From JBJFCE01 sp964437825 (lineage in GTDB: Bacteria > Bacillota > Clostridia > Lachnospirales > Lachnospiraceae): 64,000 bases of DNA. How positions within the stretch are numbered: the first letter of the stretch is position 1; every line of letters starts with the position of its first letter. The stretch spans positions 25,873 to 89,872 of the forward strand of contig CAYTIH010000002.1 in the NCBI GenBank assembly GCA_964437825.1. Direction: 5' to 3'. A program made the translations under genes and the position numbers. Below the pieces are notes generated by a model. The model saw nothing but the letters and a program-made list of their open reading frames with translations, was not told the DNA's origin and searched no databases. Positions 17,404 to 25,004 of the stretch are shown here, piece by piece.

Positions 17404-18696
17404 ATGCTGTTTCGGGAAAAAAAGAACCGGCTGTATGCCGGCTTTGAACTGGGAGATCAAATTTCACAGATCAGTTTTTGCAAATCGGATAAGCCTCAGC
17501 CGGAAACGGTCAGTCTTGTAGCTGGTAAGGAGCAGTATAGCATTCCGACCGCTTTGTGCAAGCGTTATGAAGTAAACCAATGGTTTTTCGGCAGGGATGC
17601 CGTCAAGCACGGAGACGGCGTGGAGGGCATTCTGATTCAAAATCTGGTGGAGCGTGCCAGAAACGGGGAGAAGATCGAGCTGGACGGAGAGTTATTCGAG
17701 GCGGTTTCCCTGCTTGCGCTTTTTGTAAAGAGGAGTCTGTCGCTGCTGACGTTGACAACCGGCACGGACCGTCCGGATTATCTGATGATTACCGTGGAAC
17801 GGCTCGACAGCAGAATGGTGGAGGTACTTGGCCAGATAGGAAACTATCTTCAGATGGACAGGGAGCATCTCTTTTTCCAGAGCCATGTGGAAAGCTTTTA
17901 TCAGTATTGCATGCATCAGCCTGAGGAACTCAGGGTGCATGAGGTGATTGCACTGGACTATACCTCGGGTGTGCTGAAATCATCGCGGATGGAATGCAAC
18001 CGGCGCACCAATCCTGTGGTTGTCCTGATCGAGGAGCGCAGTTTTGAACAGTTTACAAATGAGCCGCTGCCCGAAGAAGAACCGTACCATACAAGACAGG
18101 CGGAGCAAAAGGATAAGCAGCTTTGCGGTATTGTAGAAGAACTGACTGCGGGACGTATCGTTACCTGCATATATCTGATCGGAGACAGCTTTTCCGGCGG
18201 CTGGTGCAGGGAAGCGCTGCGGCTTATGTGCCGCAGCAGGAGAGTTTTTCAGGGAAATAATCTTTACAGCAAGGGCGCCTGCTATGCGGTATATGAAAAA
18301 ATACAGCCGGGAGAAATTTCGGAAAAATATATTTATCTGGGAGAGGATAAGGTAAAGTCCAATATCGGTATGATGGCAGTGATCATGGGAAAGGAGCAGT
18401 ACTATCCGCTTCTGGATGCCGGAGTGAACTGGTATGATGTGAACCGGGAATGGGATTTCATACTGGAAAGCGGAAATGAGCTGAACTTTGTTGTGACGCC
18501 TCTGAATGGGAGAGAGAAAAAGCAGGTCAGGATGACCTTGGAAGAGTTTCCGGAAAGACCCAGAAATGCTTCCAGAATCCGCCTGACAATGACCTTTCAG
18601 GACGGAAAGCATATGAAGCTTTCCGTGAAGGATCTCGGATTCGGAGAATTTTTCGGGGCGTGCGATACCGTGTATGAGGAAGTAGTGGAAGTATAG
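17404..18696 (+). CDS. DUF5716-type protein with an Hsp70/actin-like fold
   Basis: 430 residues; ATG preceded by AAAGGAAG. Family known to me only as a partner of the DUF5717 protein. The sequence lines up with the ASKHA (Hsp70/FtsA/actin) pattern: LYAGFELGDQISQISF near residue 10 as phosphate-1-like loop; YLMITVERLDSRMVEVLGQI then HLFFQSHVESFYQY (126-169), the counterpart of the Hsp70 ITVP...EP..A segment; VIALDYTSGVLKSS (181-194) as phosphate-2-like loop; CIYLIGDSFSGGW...VFQGNNLYSKGACYAVYE (255-298) as the adenosine motif. The usual Asp-Gly-Gly-Thr residues are altered, so nucleotide hydrolysis is doubtful. C-terminal 110 residues resemble a small beta domain. The fold call is my inference. 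Confidence 0.65.
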   Translation: MLFREKKNRLYAGFELGDQISQISFCKSDKPQPETVSLVAGKEQYSIPTALCKRYEVNQWFFGRDAVKHGDGVEGILIQNLVERARNGEKIELDGELFEAVSLLALFVKRSLSLLTLTTGTDRPDYLMITVERLDSRMVEVLGQIGNYLQMDREHLFFQSHVESFYQYCMHQPEELRVHEVIALDYTSGVLKSSRMECNRRTNPVVVLIEERSFEQFTNEPLPEEEPYHTRQAEQKDKQLCGIVEELTAGRIVTCIYLIGDSFSGGWCREALRLMCRSRRVFQGNNLYSKGACYAVYEKIQPGEISEKYIYLGEDKVKSNIGMMAVIMGKEQYYPLLDAGVNWYDVNREWDFILESGNELNFVVTPLNGREKKQVRMTLEEFPERPRNASRIRLTMTFQDGKHMKLSVKDLGFGEFFGACDTVYEEVVEV

Positions 18697-18731
18697 GGTT
18701 ATGGAAGTATAGCGTTGCGGGAGTATACACA

Positions 18732-19565
18732 ATGGGTAGAGTCAGAATCTGTATCGGAAATTATGCGACAACTCCATATGAAATGGTTCAGACAGGGAAC
18801 AGAATCTATTCTCTGGAAGAACTGTGTTATTATCTTTGCACAAATGCCTTTCTGCTGGACAGAGAATGGATCACGGCGCAGCTGATCGAGTGGATTGAGA
18901 TTCAGCTGGGACTTTCGGAGCTTGCCAAAGAGCTGAATGCGATGCTTAGAAACGGAAATTCGCTGGGAAGCTTTGTGGCACGGATTTTGGAAGCAGGACA
19001 TTTTTGCGAGCCGGAGGAACAAAATAAGGTTCTGAAGGTAATACAGGAAAATTCCAAGCTGAATATTTATGAAAAGAAAAAAAAGCGGATTGATTATCTT
19101 GCATCTTCGGGCTGTTATGAGCAGGCGCTTTTGGAATATCAAAGGCTTCTGCCTCTGGTAACCGGTAAGGATCTGGCGTTGACCGGAGAACTTTATATGG
19201 CAATGGGAAAAGCTGCCGCCAGAATGTTTTATTTTTCCATGGCGGAGAAAATGTTTGAAAAGGCATATAAGATTACATATCGAAGAGAAAGTATGCTTTA
19301 TTATATCTGCGCCGTAAAAATGCACGGAACAAAAGAGGAACAGGTACAGAAGCTGGCATCTTCGCTGGAACTGAAGGAACTGGAAACGGAGGCGGATCAT
19401 ATTCTGGAGCAGCTCAGGCAACAGTGGCAGGATTCGGACTCTGCAAAGAAGCTTGCGCGTATGGAACAGATGTGGGAGGACGGAAAGCCCGCAGAATATT
19501 ATGAGTTGGTAGAACGGACAGCGGATCAGCTGAAGGAGGAATACCGCTCACATACACAGAGCTGA
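18732..19565 (+). CDS. Helical repeat protein of the unknown cluster, 277 aa
   Basis: Third gene of the cluster, 35 bases after the DUF5716-type gene. All-helical by inspection. The N-terminal 50 residues (ICIGNYATTPYEMVQTGNRI) look like a short globular start, and residues 100-240 contain TPR-like helices (YEQALLEYQRLLPL, ELYMAMGKAAARMF, AEKMFEKAYKITYR). No signal peptide or membrane helix. TPR-like repeats suggest a scaffold or adaptor for the neighbouring proteins; that is inference. Not recognised further. Confidence 0.65.
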   Translation: MGRVRICIGNYATTPYEMVQTGNRIYSLEELCYYLCTNAFLLDREWITAQLIEWIEIQLGLSELAKELNAMLRNGNSLGSFVARILEAGHFCEPEEQNKVLKVIQENSKLNIYEKKKKRIDYLASSGCYEQALLEYQRLLPLVTGKDLALTGELYMAMGKAAARMFYFSMAEKMFEKAYKITYRRESMLYYICAVKMHGTKEEQVQKLASSLELKELETEADHILEQLRQQWQDSDSAKKLARMEQMWEDGKPAEYYELVERTADQLKEEYRSHTQS

Positions 19566-19596
19566 ACGGGCGGACAAAAATCAGAGGAATAACAGC

Positions 19597-20787
19597 ATGG
19601 GATTATGGAAAAAAATCTTTAGAAGACGTGAAAAGAGAAAACTGAATGAGGAACTGGAAGCCGATCCGGGGGAATGGGAAAACCTCAATGTCCGCAGAGA
19701 AGATTTTGATCTGGAGGATATTGGGCAGCGGGAGAAGTATGTACGCTGCCTGCTTGAGCAGATGGAGGACGCCGAGCAGACCTTAAGAACACTCTCCGGA
19801 GAATATGGAAGCGTTACCTCTTATCTGACTGATATAGAAGAAATAGAAGCATTGCCGCAGGCGGAAAAGGCGGATATCCTTTCCTGCGCCAGAAGTCTGC
19901 AGACTCTGGAGGAGAGCAGAAATCAAAATCCTGTGAGAAACAGCGCCATGTCGGATGAACAATACCGCTATATGGAGCATATGGAATCGGAAATTGAAGA
20001 AGGAATCGGAAAAATCAAAGAAACCGAGGACTATCAGGGGCTGATCAAAAAGGATTTAAAGCGTCTGGATGCGGAACGGCAGGCTTATGAGATCCGCAAG
20101 CAGGATTTGTTTGAAGCAATGGCGGGCGCAAAGGCCGTTTCGGTGGTCTGTATCTGCGCAATGGCGATTTGTATGGCGGCCCTTTTGCTGTTCCAGTTTG
20201 TACTTCATATGGATACCCAAATTGGCTACATTCTGGCAGGATTTATTACGGCGGGGGTATTGACCTTTGTCTTTGTCAAATTCCGTGAAGCCGATACGGA
20301 GCTTCAGAAGGTGGATCGCTGTGTCCATAAGCTGGTTCTTTTGCAAAACAGAGTGAAAATACGATATGTGAATAATACAAATCTGCTGGATTATCTGTAT
20401 ATGAAATATGCTGCCGAGAGCGGAAAGAGTCTGGAAAGGCAGCTGCAGCTGTTTCGGGAGGAGAGAAGCCTGAGAGCGGACTATGCCAGAGTCATGGAGG
20501 ATATGAATTATTACCAAAAGGAAATGCTGCGTATTCTGCGAAGATATCAGCTCTATGATCCCACGATATGGATTTATCAGTCAAACGCGTTATTAGATTC
20601 AAAGGAAATGGTGGAAATCAGACATAAATACATCAGCCGGCGCCAGAAGCTTCGAAAACAGATGGAACAAAACCAGGAAATGGCAGATCAAAGCAGAAAA
20701 GAGATCCGGAATCTGGTAAAAGAGTATCCGTCCTTTGCGCCGCGTATTCTGGAGCTTGTGGACGAATATGAAAAAAAGTATGCGTAA
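19597..20787 (+). CDS. Coiled-coil protein with two membrane helices, 396 aa
   Basis: Fourth gene of the cluster, 31 bases after the third. Basic start (MGLWKKIFRRREKRK), then a long charged helical region with heptad character (about 40-178), two transmembrane helices (about 181-203 and 209-228, joined by a short loop), and a second charged coiled-coil region to the end. Topology predicts both coiled coils on the same, cytoplasmic side. It would tether the cluster to the membrane. Not recognised as a named family; function unknown. Confidence 0.65.
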   Translation: MGLWKKIFRRREKRKLNEELEADPGEWENLNVRREDFDLEDIGQREKYVRCLLEQMEDAEQTLRTLSGEYGSVTSYLTDIEEIEALPQAEKADILSCARSLQTLEESRNQNPVRNSAMSDEQYRYMEHMESEIEEGIGKIKETEDYQGLIKKDLKRLDAERQAYEIRKQDLFEAMAGAKAVSVVCICAMAICMAALLLFQFVLHMDTQIGYILAGFITAGVLTFVFVKFREADTELQKVDRCVHKLVLLQNRVKIRYVNNTNLLDYLYMKYAAESGKSLERQLQLFREERSLRADYARVMEDMNYYQKEMLRILRRYQLYDPTIWIYQSNALLDSKEMVEIRHKYISRRQKLRKQMEQNQEMADQSRKEIRNLVKEYPSFAPRILELVDEYEKKYA

Positions 20788-20843
20788 AACTGATTGCCTG
20801 ATCGCTTTTTTTCTGATACTGCAATAAAAATTTTTTTATATTA

Positions 20844-20872
20844 TTGCGGATTAGTTTGGAGTGTTATATAAT
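20844..20872 (+). promoter_or_regulatory. Predicted purC promoter
   Basis: TTGCGG (20844-20849), 17 bases, TATAAT (20867-20872). The -35 overlaps the right arm of an AT-rich dyad GCAATAAAAA...TTATTGC (20821-20848) that may end the preceding cluster. Confidence 0.7.
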
Positions 20873-20956
20873 CGTTGCGTCAGATGATACCCAGAACAGA
20901 CTGTGTTTCATCGGATTGCAGCGATTGAAAGGATACAATGGAAAGGATGGGAAACC

Positions 20957-21664
20957 ATGAAAAAACTTGAGCAGCTTTATGAAGGAAAAGCAAAAAAAGT
21001 ATTTAAAACAGAGGATCCGGATGTATTAATCGTTGATTACAAGGATGATGCAACCGCATTCAACGGCGAAAAGAAGGGAACCATTGCCGGTAAGGGCGTC
21101 ATCAATAATAAGATGACGAACCATGTGTTCAAACTACTTGAAAAGGAAGGCATACCTACCCATTTTATAGAAGAACTGAGTGACAGGGAAACTGCGGTTA
21201 AAAAGGTTGAGATCGTGCCTCTTGAAGTGATCATCCGTAATGTGGCAGCAGGCAGCTTTTCAAAGAGACTCGGTGTTCCGGAAGGAACTCCGTTTAAGGA
21301 GCCTACGATTGAGTTTTCCTACAAAAACGATGAGCTGGGCGATCCGCTGATCAACAGCTATTTTGCAGTAGCGCTTGGCCTGGCAACCTGGGAAGAAATC
21401 GAAACCATCACGAAATATGCATTTAAGGTAAATGAAGTATATAAGGAATATTTCCTGAATGCGGGTATTAAGCTGATTGATTTTAAGATCGAGTTTGGCC
21501 GTTATCATGGTCAGATCATTCTGGCTGATGAGACAAGCCCGGATACCTGCCGTTTGTGGGATGTAAATACCAATGAGAAGCTTGATAAGGATCGTTTCCG
21601 CAGGGATCTTGGTAATGTAGAAGAAGCATATAATGAAGTATTTAAGCGTCTTGGCTTGGCATAA
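20957..21664 (+). CDS. purC: Phosphoribosylaminoimidazole-succinocarboxamide synthase
   Basis: SAICAR synthetase: ATP-dependent joining of Asp to CAIR in IMP synthesis. 235 residues, typical bacterial length. Start at 20957 after GAAAGGATGGG. Recognisable blocks: LYEGKAKKVFKTEDPD, YKDDATAFNG, VPLEVIIRNVAAGSFSKR, LIDFKIEFGRY, ILADETSPDTCRLWD and LDKDRFRRDLG. Own promoter at 20844 and a hairpin terminator after it, although purF begins 78 bases downstream and may receive read-through. Confidence 0.96.
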   Translation: MKKLEQLYEGKAKKVFKTEDPDVLIVDYKDDATAFNGEKKGTIAGKGVINNKMTNHVFKLLEKEGIPTHFIEELSDRETAVKKVEIVPLEVIIRNVAAGSFSKRLGVPEGTPFKEPTIEFSYKNDELGDPLINSYFAVALGLATWEEIETITKYAFKVNEVYKEYFLNAGIKLIDFKIEFGRYHGQIILADETSPDTCRLWDVNTNEKLDKDRFRRDLGNVEEAYNEVFKRLGLA

Positions 21665-21673
21665 ACATTTACG

Positions 21674-21705
21674 GGCGCAGCACCGGAAACGGTACTGCGC
21701 CTTTT
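21674..21705 (+). terminator. Terminator-like hairpin between purC and purF
   Basis: GGCGCAGCACCG, GAAA loop, CGGTACTGCGCC, then TTTT. One internal mismatch. Could act as a partial terminator or attenuator setting the purC/purF ratio. Confidence 0.75.
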
Positions 21706-21742
21706 GCACCGATAATGCGCCGGAATGACAGGAGACACAGGA

Positions 21743-23194
21743 ATGACTGAAAATTTTAACATTCAAATGGAAGTAACAGATAAGATCCGTGAGGAATGCG
21801 GTGTCTTTGGCATGTATGACTTCGACGGAAATGATGTGGCATCCACGATTTATTATGGATTATTCGCGCTTCAGCACAGAGGTCAGGAAAGCTGCGGCAT
21901 TGCCGTCAGCGATACGCAGGGTCCCAAGGGAAAGGTAGTCAGCTCCAGGGATATGGGACTTTTAAATGAAGCGTTTACTCCCGATATACTGGAAAAATTA
22001 AAGGGCGATATTGGGGTGGGTCATGTAAGGTATTCTACCGCCGGCAGCAGTACCAGAGAGAATGCGCAGCCCCTGGTGCTGAATTACGTGAAGGGTACGC
22101 TCGGCCTTGCGCATAACGGCAATCTGATCAATGCGCCCGAGCTTCGCAAAGAGCTGGAGTATACGGGTGCGATTTTCCAGACCACGATTGACTCAGAGGT
22201 CATTGCTTATCATATTGCCAGAGAACGTTTGAATTCCAAGACCGTAGAAGAAGCTGTCGGACGCGCTATGGATAAGATTAAGGGAGCGTATTCCCTGATT
22301 GTTATGTCACCGCGCAAGCTCATCGGCGCGAGAGATCCGTTTGGATTCAGACCGCTTTGCATCGGAAAACGGGATCATGCCTATGTGCTGGCATCGGAAA
22401 CCTGTGCACTGGATACGATCGGTGCGGAGTTTGTCAGAGATGTACTGCCCGGAGAAATCGTAACGATCAGTCCGGAATACGGGCTTCAGTCCGATCTTTC
22501 TCATTGTATTGCCTCCGAAAAGCAGGCAAGATGTATTTTTGAATATATTTATTTTTCCAGACCGGACAGTTATATTGACTCAGTCAGCGTGTATAATTCC
22601 AGAATTCTGGCTGGAAAATTTCTGGCAATGGATTCGCCGGTGGATGCGGATCTGGTTGTGGGAGTACCCGAATCGGGGAATTGCGCAGCACTCGGATATT
22701 CACTGCAGTCCGGCATCCCTTACGGACAGGCATTTGTGAAAAACGGCTATGTTGGAAGAACCTTTATCAAGCCGAAACAAAAGAACAGGGAGAGCAGTGT
22801 CCAGATAAAATTAAACGCTTTAAAAGAGGCGGTAAACGGAAAGCGCATCATCATGATTGATGACTCCATTGTCAGAGGTACGACCTCGGACCGTATTGTG
22901 CATATGCTCAGGGAAGCGGGCGCAAAGGAGGTTCATATGCGTGTCAGCTCCCCGCCGTTTTTGTGGCCATGTTATTTTGGTACGGATGTACCGGCAAGGG
23001 ATCAATTGATTGCTTATAACCGCAGCGTGGAGGAAATCAGACAGATCATAGGTGCGGATACGCTTGGATATCTGAAGCTGGAACGACTGCCGGAGCTTGT
23101 CGGCGGTAAGCTTGGAATCTGTGAAGGCTGCTTTACGGGAAAATATCCGATGGAGCCGCCGCAGGAGGATATCCGCGGAGAGTTTGATAAGTAA
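21743..23194 (+). CDS. purF: Amidophosphoribosyltransferase
   Basis: Commits PRPP to purine synthesis using Gln as ammonia donor. 483 residues from the ATG at 21743 (ACAGGAG 9 bases upstream). The N-terminal glutaminase begins after a short propeptide, with catalytic Cys19 in REECGVFG; then ALQHRGQESCGIA, HVRYST and HNGNL. C-terminal phosphoribosyltransferase: IIMIDDSIVRGTT PRPP-binding motif. C-terminal Cys residues (GICEGCFTGKYP) fit the iron-sulfur-containing Bacillus-type enzyme. 45 bases before purB; likely cotranscribed with it. Confidence 0.97.
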   Translation: MTENFNIQMEVTDKIREECGVFGMYDFDGNDVASTIYYGLFALQHRGQESCGIAVSDTQGPKGKVVSSRDMGLLNEAFTPDILEKLKGDIGVGHVRYSTAGSSTRENAQPLVLNYVKGTLGLAHNGNLINAPELRKELEYTGAIFQTTIDSEVIAYHIARERLNSKTVEEAVGRAMDKIKGAYSLIVMSPRKLIGARDPFGFRPLCIGKRDHAYVLASETCALDTIGAEFVRDVLPGEIVTISPEYGLQSDLSHCIASEKQARCIFEYIYFSRPDSYIDSVSVYNSRILAGKFLAMDSPVDADLVVGVPESGNCAALGYSLQSGIPYGQAFVKNGYVGRTFIKPKQKNRESSVQIKLNALKEAVNGKRIIMIDDSIVRGTTSDRIVHMLREAGAKEVHMRVSSPPFLWPCYFGTDVPARDQLIAYNRSVEEIRQIIGADTLGYLKLERLPELVGGKLGICEGCFTGKYPMEPPQEDIRGEFDK

Positions 23195-23239
23195 TCATTC
23201 ATAAGGTTTGTGCGCTGCGGCGCAGGAAGGATGAGGGAA

Positions 23240-24673
23240 ATGGGTACGGACAGATATTTAAGTCCGCTTTCGGAGCGGTATGCAAGTAAGGAGATGCAGT
23301 ATATTTTTTCTCCTGATATGAAGTTCAGGACGTGGAGGAAGCTCTGGATCGCTCTCGCAGAGACGGAGAAGGAGCTTGGGCTTGATATTACGGAGGAACA
23401 AATTGCGGAGCTGAAGGCGCATCAGGATGATATTAATTATGACGTGGCTAAGGCAAGGGAAAAGGAAGTGCGTCATGATGTCATGAGTCATGTTTATGCA
23501 TACGGCGTTCAGTGTCCGAAGGCAAAGGGGATTATTCATCTGGGTGCTACCAGCTGCTATGTCGGCGATAATACGGATATTATTGTGATGACTGAGGCGC
23601 TTAAGCTGGTTAAGAAAAAGCTGGTGAATGTAATTGCGACGCTGGCGAAGTTTGCAGAAAAATATAAGGATATGCCCACACTTGCGTTCACTCATTTCCA
23701 GCCTGCGCAGCCGACGACTGTCGGTAAGCGTGCAACGCTTTGGATGCAGGAGTTTTGTCTGGATCTGGAGGATCTGGATTATGTACTTGGCGGTATGAAA
23801 TTACTCGGATCGAAGGGAACGACGGGAACGCAGGCAAGTTTCCTTGAGCTGTTCGACGGAGATCAGGAAAAGATAGACCGGATTGATCCGATGATTGCAA
23901 AGAAGATGGGCTTTCAGGAATGCTATCCTGTGTCCGGACAGACCTATTCCAGAAAGGTGGATACCAGAGTTATGAATGTGGTGGCAGGCATTGCTGCCAG
24001 TGCGCACAAGATGAGCAACGATATCCGCCTGCTTCAGCATTTAAAGGAAGTGGAGGAGCCGTTTGAAAAGAGCCAGATCGGATCATCGGCAATGGCTTAT
24101 AAGAGAAATCCCATGAGAAGTGAGCGTATTGCTTCTTTGGCGAGATTTGTGATCTGTGATGCCATGAATCCGGCAATTACTTCCGCAACGCAGTGGTTTG
24201 AAAGAACGCTTGATGATTCTGCCAATAAGCGGCTTTCCATTCCGGAGGGCTTTCTTGCGATTGACGGCGTGCTGGATTTGTGTTTAAACGTTGTAGACGG
24301 TCTTGTGGTGCATGACAAGGTAATTTTGAAACGGCTGATGAGTGAGCTGCCGTTTATGGCGACGGAGAATATCATGATGGATGCTGTGAAGGCCGGCGGT
24401 GACAGGCAGGAGCTTCATGAGAAAATCAGACAGCTTTCGATGGAAGCAGGAAGGACTGTCAAGGAAGAAGGCAGGGATAATAACCTGTTAGAGCTTATTG
24501 CAGCGGATCCCTCCTTCGGATTATCCCTGGAGGAACTGAAACAGACCATGGATCCGTCCAAATATACCGGACGTGCAGGCGTACAGGTAACAGCGTTTCT
24601 AAAGAATGTGATAGAACCGATTCTGGATCGAAATAAAAAACTGCTTGGCGTGAAGGCAGAAATTAATGTGTAA
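23240..24673 (+). CDS. purB: Adenylosuccinate lyase
   Basis: Removes fumarate from SAICAR and from adenylosuccinate, so it serves both the IMP and the AMP branch. 477 residues from the ATG at 23240 (AAGGA 10 bases upstream); in-frame starts at 23210 and 23231 are less well placed. Signatures: HDVMSHVYAYG, HLGATSCYVGDNTD, THFQPAQPTTVGKR and the flexible fumarase-type loop GSSAMAYKRNPMRSER. Longer than the 430-residue B. subtilis type and typical of the clostridial form. Ends before a strong terminator. Confidence 0.96.
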   Translation: MGTDRYLSPLSERYASKEMQYIFSPDMKFRTWRKLWIALAETEKELGLDITEEQIAELKAHQDDINYDVAKAREKEVRHDVMSHVYAYGVQCPKAKGIIHLGATSCYVGDNTDIIVMTEALKLVKKKLVNVIATLAKFAEKYKDMPTLAFTHFQPAQPTTVGKRATLWMQEFCLDLEDLDYVLGGMKLLGSKGTTGTQASFLELFDGDQEKIDRIDPMIAKKMGFQECYPVSGQTYSRKVDTRVMNVVAGIAASAHKMSNDIRLLQHLKEVEEPFEKSQIGSSAMAYKRNPMRSERIASLARFVICDAMNPAITSATQWFERTLDDSANKRLSIPEGFLAIDGVLDLCLNVVDGLVVHDKVILKRLMSELPFMATENIMMDAVKAGGDRQELHEKIRQLSMEAGRTVKEEGRDNNLLELIAADPSFGLSLEELKQTMDPSKYTGRAGVQVTAFLKNVIEPILDRNKKLLGVKAEINV

Positions 24674-24693
24674 TTGACTGCCGGGCAAAAGGC

Positions 24694-24740
24694 GAGGGCA
24701 TCTCTCAAGTCGTATTATGACTTGAGAGATGCCCTCTTTT
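24694..24740 (+). terminator. Strong intrinsic terminator after purB
   Basis: Perfect 18-bp stem GAGGGCATCTCTCAAGTC/GACTTGAGAGATGCCCTC, 7-base loop, then TTTTCGTTT. Confidence 0.95.
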
Positions 24741-24801
24741 CGTTTGGCGTGGTGCGTGCTGCAGCGGAAAGATGAAAATTTCGAAAAATTTCGAAAAAAG
24801 T

Positions 24802-24830
24802 TTGCTTTTCTGATATAAGTGTTATATACT
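24802..24830 (+). promoter_or_regulatory. Predicted pullulanase promoter
   Basis: TTGCTT (24802-24807), 17 bases, TATACT (24825-24830). The stretch TTTCTGATAxAAGTGTTATATACT is shared with the promoter at 31758. Transcription would start just before repeat E5, making E5 the 5' leader. Confidence 0.65.
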
Positions 24831-24862
24831 TGATTTATCAAAATTTACATTAAGGAGGGATA

Positions 24863-25004
24863 GTGTGAAAAATCACATTGATATGCTGATTTTTCACACA
24901 GCTATTTGTGCAGGAGCGTCACAAATAGCCCTGATGGCAGACGGGAAACCGCTTTCGCGGATTTACCGCCGCCCCGTTGCTGACGCTCCGGAATGGAGAT
25001 TAAA
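24863..25004 (+). repeat. Structured leader repeat E5 (B-type) at the pullulanase start
   Basis: Nearly identical to E4 (about six differences in 142 bases). 5' hairpin of 13 bp (24863-24899); hairpin 24901-24929 (GCTATTTGTG/CACAAATAGC) with loop CAGGAGCGT; inner hairpin CCGC/GCGG; ACGCTCC (24983-24989) complementary to the loop; then GGAATGGAGATTAAA directly to the ATG. A separate AAGGAGGGATAG just upstream (24853-24864) looks like an older Shine-Dalgarno left outside the element. Confidence 0.85.
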
